From HGM04593 sp045634085 (lineage in GTDB: Bacteria > Bacteroidota > Bacteroidia > Bacteroidales > Bacteroidaceae), in contig JAZQZM010000008.1 of the NCBI GenBank assembly GCA_045634085.1, positions 1 through 14,642 of the forward strand: 14,642 nt of DNA, read 5' to 3'. Below are positions 14,508-14,642 of the stretch, one piece after another. How positions within the stretch are numbered: the first letter of the stretch is position 1; the number at the start of each line of letters is the position of its first letter. The notes under the pieces were generated by a model. It searched no databases. It was given only the letters and a program-made list of their open reading frames with translations, and had not been told where the DNA came from. The position numbers were made by a program, and so were the translations under genes.

Positions 14508-14526
14508 CTCAACTCTAAAAGTTGAG
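14508..14526. repeat. Palindrome at the IS left end
   Basis: CTCAACT (14508-14514) and AGTTGAG (14520-14526) form a 7-bp inverted repeat with a 5-nt spacer. Its right arm contains the TTG (14522-14524) at the -33 position of the transposase promoter, so a protein bound here could block transcription. Confidence 0.55.
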
Positions 14527-14544
14527 GGGTAAAAATAATTGTTT

Positions 14545-14552
14545 TATATTTG
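14545..14552 (+). promoter_or_regulatory. -7 element of the transposase promoter
   Basis: TATATTTG matches TAnnTTTG exactly, with GTTG (14521-14524) 20 bp upstream as the -33 box. It lies 21 nt before the ATG at 14574. Confidence 0.55.
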
Positions 14553-14573
14553 CTGTCAAGAAATTTTACGACT

Positions 14574-14642
14574 ATGAAACTTGACGGCTACTCATTACTT
14601 CTTCCCGAAGGCACACTAAATTATTTTGATGTTATAAACGTT
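14574..14642 (+). CDS. Transposase N-terminus, ISAon1-like (partial)
   Basis: Only the first 23 codons are visible: MKLDGYSLLLPEGTLNYFDV and three more residues. The pattern LLPEG.L.YF(D/E)V resembles the start of the ISAon1-family transposase N-terminal region protein common in Bacteroidota, from memory. The promoter and palindrome upstream fit an IS. The rest is beyond the window, so the family call is tentative. Confidence 0.55.
   Translation, partial: MKLDGYSLLLPEGTLNYFDVINV

Larger units (their letters stand above)
14505..14642 (+). mobile_element. Left end of an IS element (ISAon1-like), cut by the window edge
   Basis: A GGGCTC-starting sequence with a short palindrome, a TATATTTG promoter and the start of a transposase-like reading frame follow each other in the compact arrangement of an IS left end. 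The exact boundary near 14505 is a guess, because the right end and target duplication are outside the window. Confidence 0.5.

Overview
The window looks like chromosomal DNA from a member of the Bacteroidales (a Bacteroides- or Prevotella-like gut or oral anaerobe). Three signs point there. Upstream regions carry the Bacteroidota promoter signature (-7 TAnnTTTG or TATCTTCG, with TTTG about 20 bp upstream) and no clear Shine-Dalgarno sites. Lipoproteins have Bacteroidota-type leaders, one with an acidic export-like signal. The gene families (LytS/LytTR pair, Cthe_2159-like beta-helix, ISAon1-like transposase) are typical of the group. This comes from reading the sequence only; no database search was run.

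Layout, left to right. A minus-strand tRNA cluster (a tRNA-Glu fragment at the edge, tRNA-Glu(CTC), tRNA-Ser(GCT)) has a good promoter at 258-289. Then come, all on the minus strand, a guanine deaminase (guaD), a LytTR response regulator overlapping its LytS-type histidine kinase, and nadC (NAD synthesis). Next is a 605-residue minus-strand protein with an N-terminal TIR-like/DUF4062-like domain and five near-identical 42-residue TPRs. It is divergent from rlmH (23S rRNA methyltransferase). After rlmH there is a short GC-rich repeat region, then a surface-type beta-helix lipoprotein and pepD (aminoacyl-histidine dipeptidase), both minus. A plus-strand pair follows: a small membrane protein and an OmpH/Skp-like protein. 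These converge, across a perfect 19-bp hairpin, on a large Cthe_2159-like beta-helix lipoprotein gene. aspA (aspartate ammonia-lyase) follows, and the window ends in the left end of an IS element whose transposase begins at 14574.

The most notable signal is two genes each split by an in-frame amber (TAG) codon with clearly coding sequence on both sides. In the TPR gene, TAG at 4051-4053 is followed in frame by 40 codons that keep the 42-residue TPR phase. In the beta-helix gene, TAG at 12540-12542 separates the lipoprotein leader from the other 598 codons. TAG also serves as an apparently genuine stop in rlmH and at the end of the beta-helix gene, so genome-wide reassignment is unlikely. Recent nonsense mutation, partial amber suppression or sequence error are the remaining options. 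The TIR-like/TPR protein, placed between core genes, is the best candidate for an uncharacterised sensing or defence protein.
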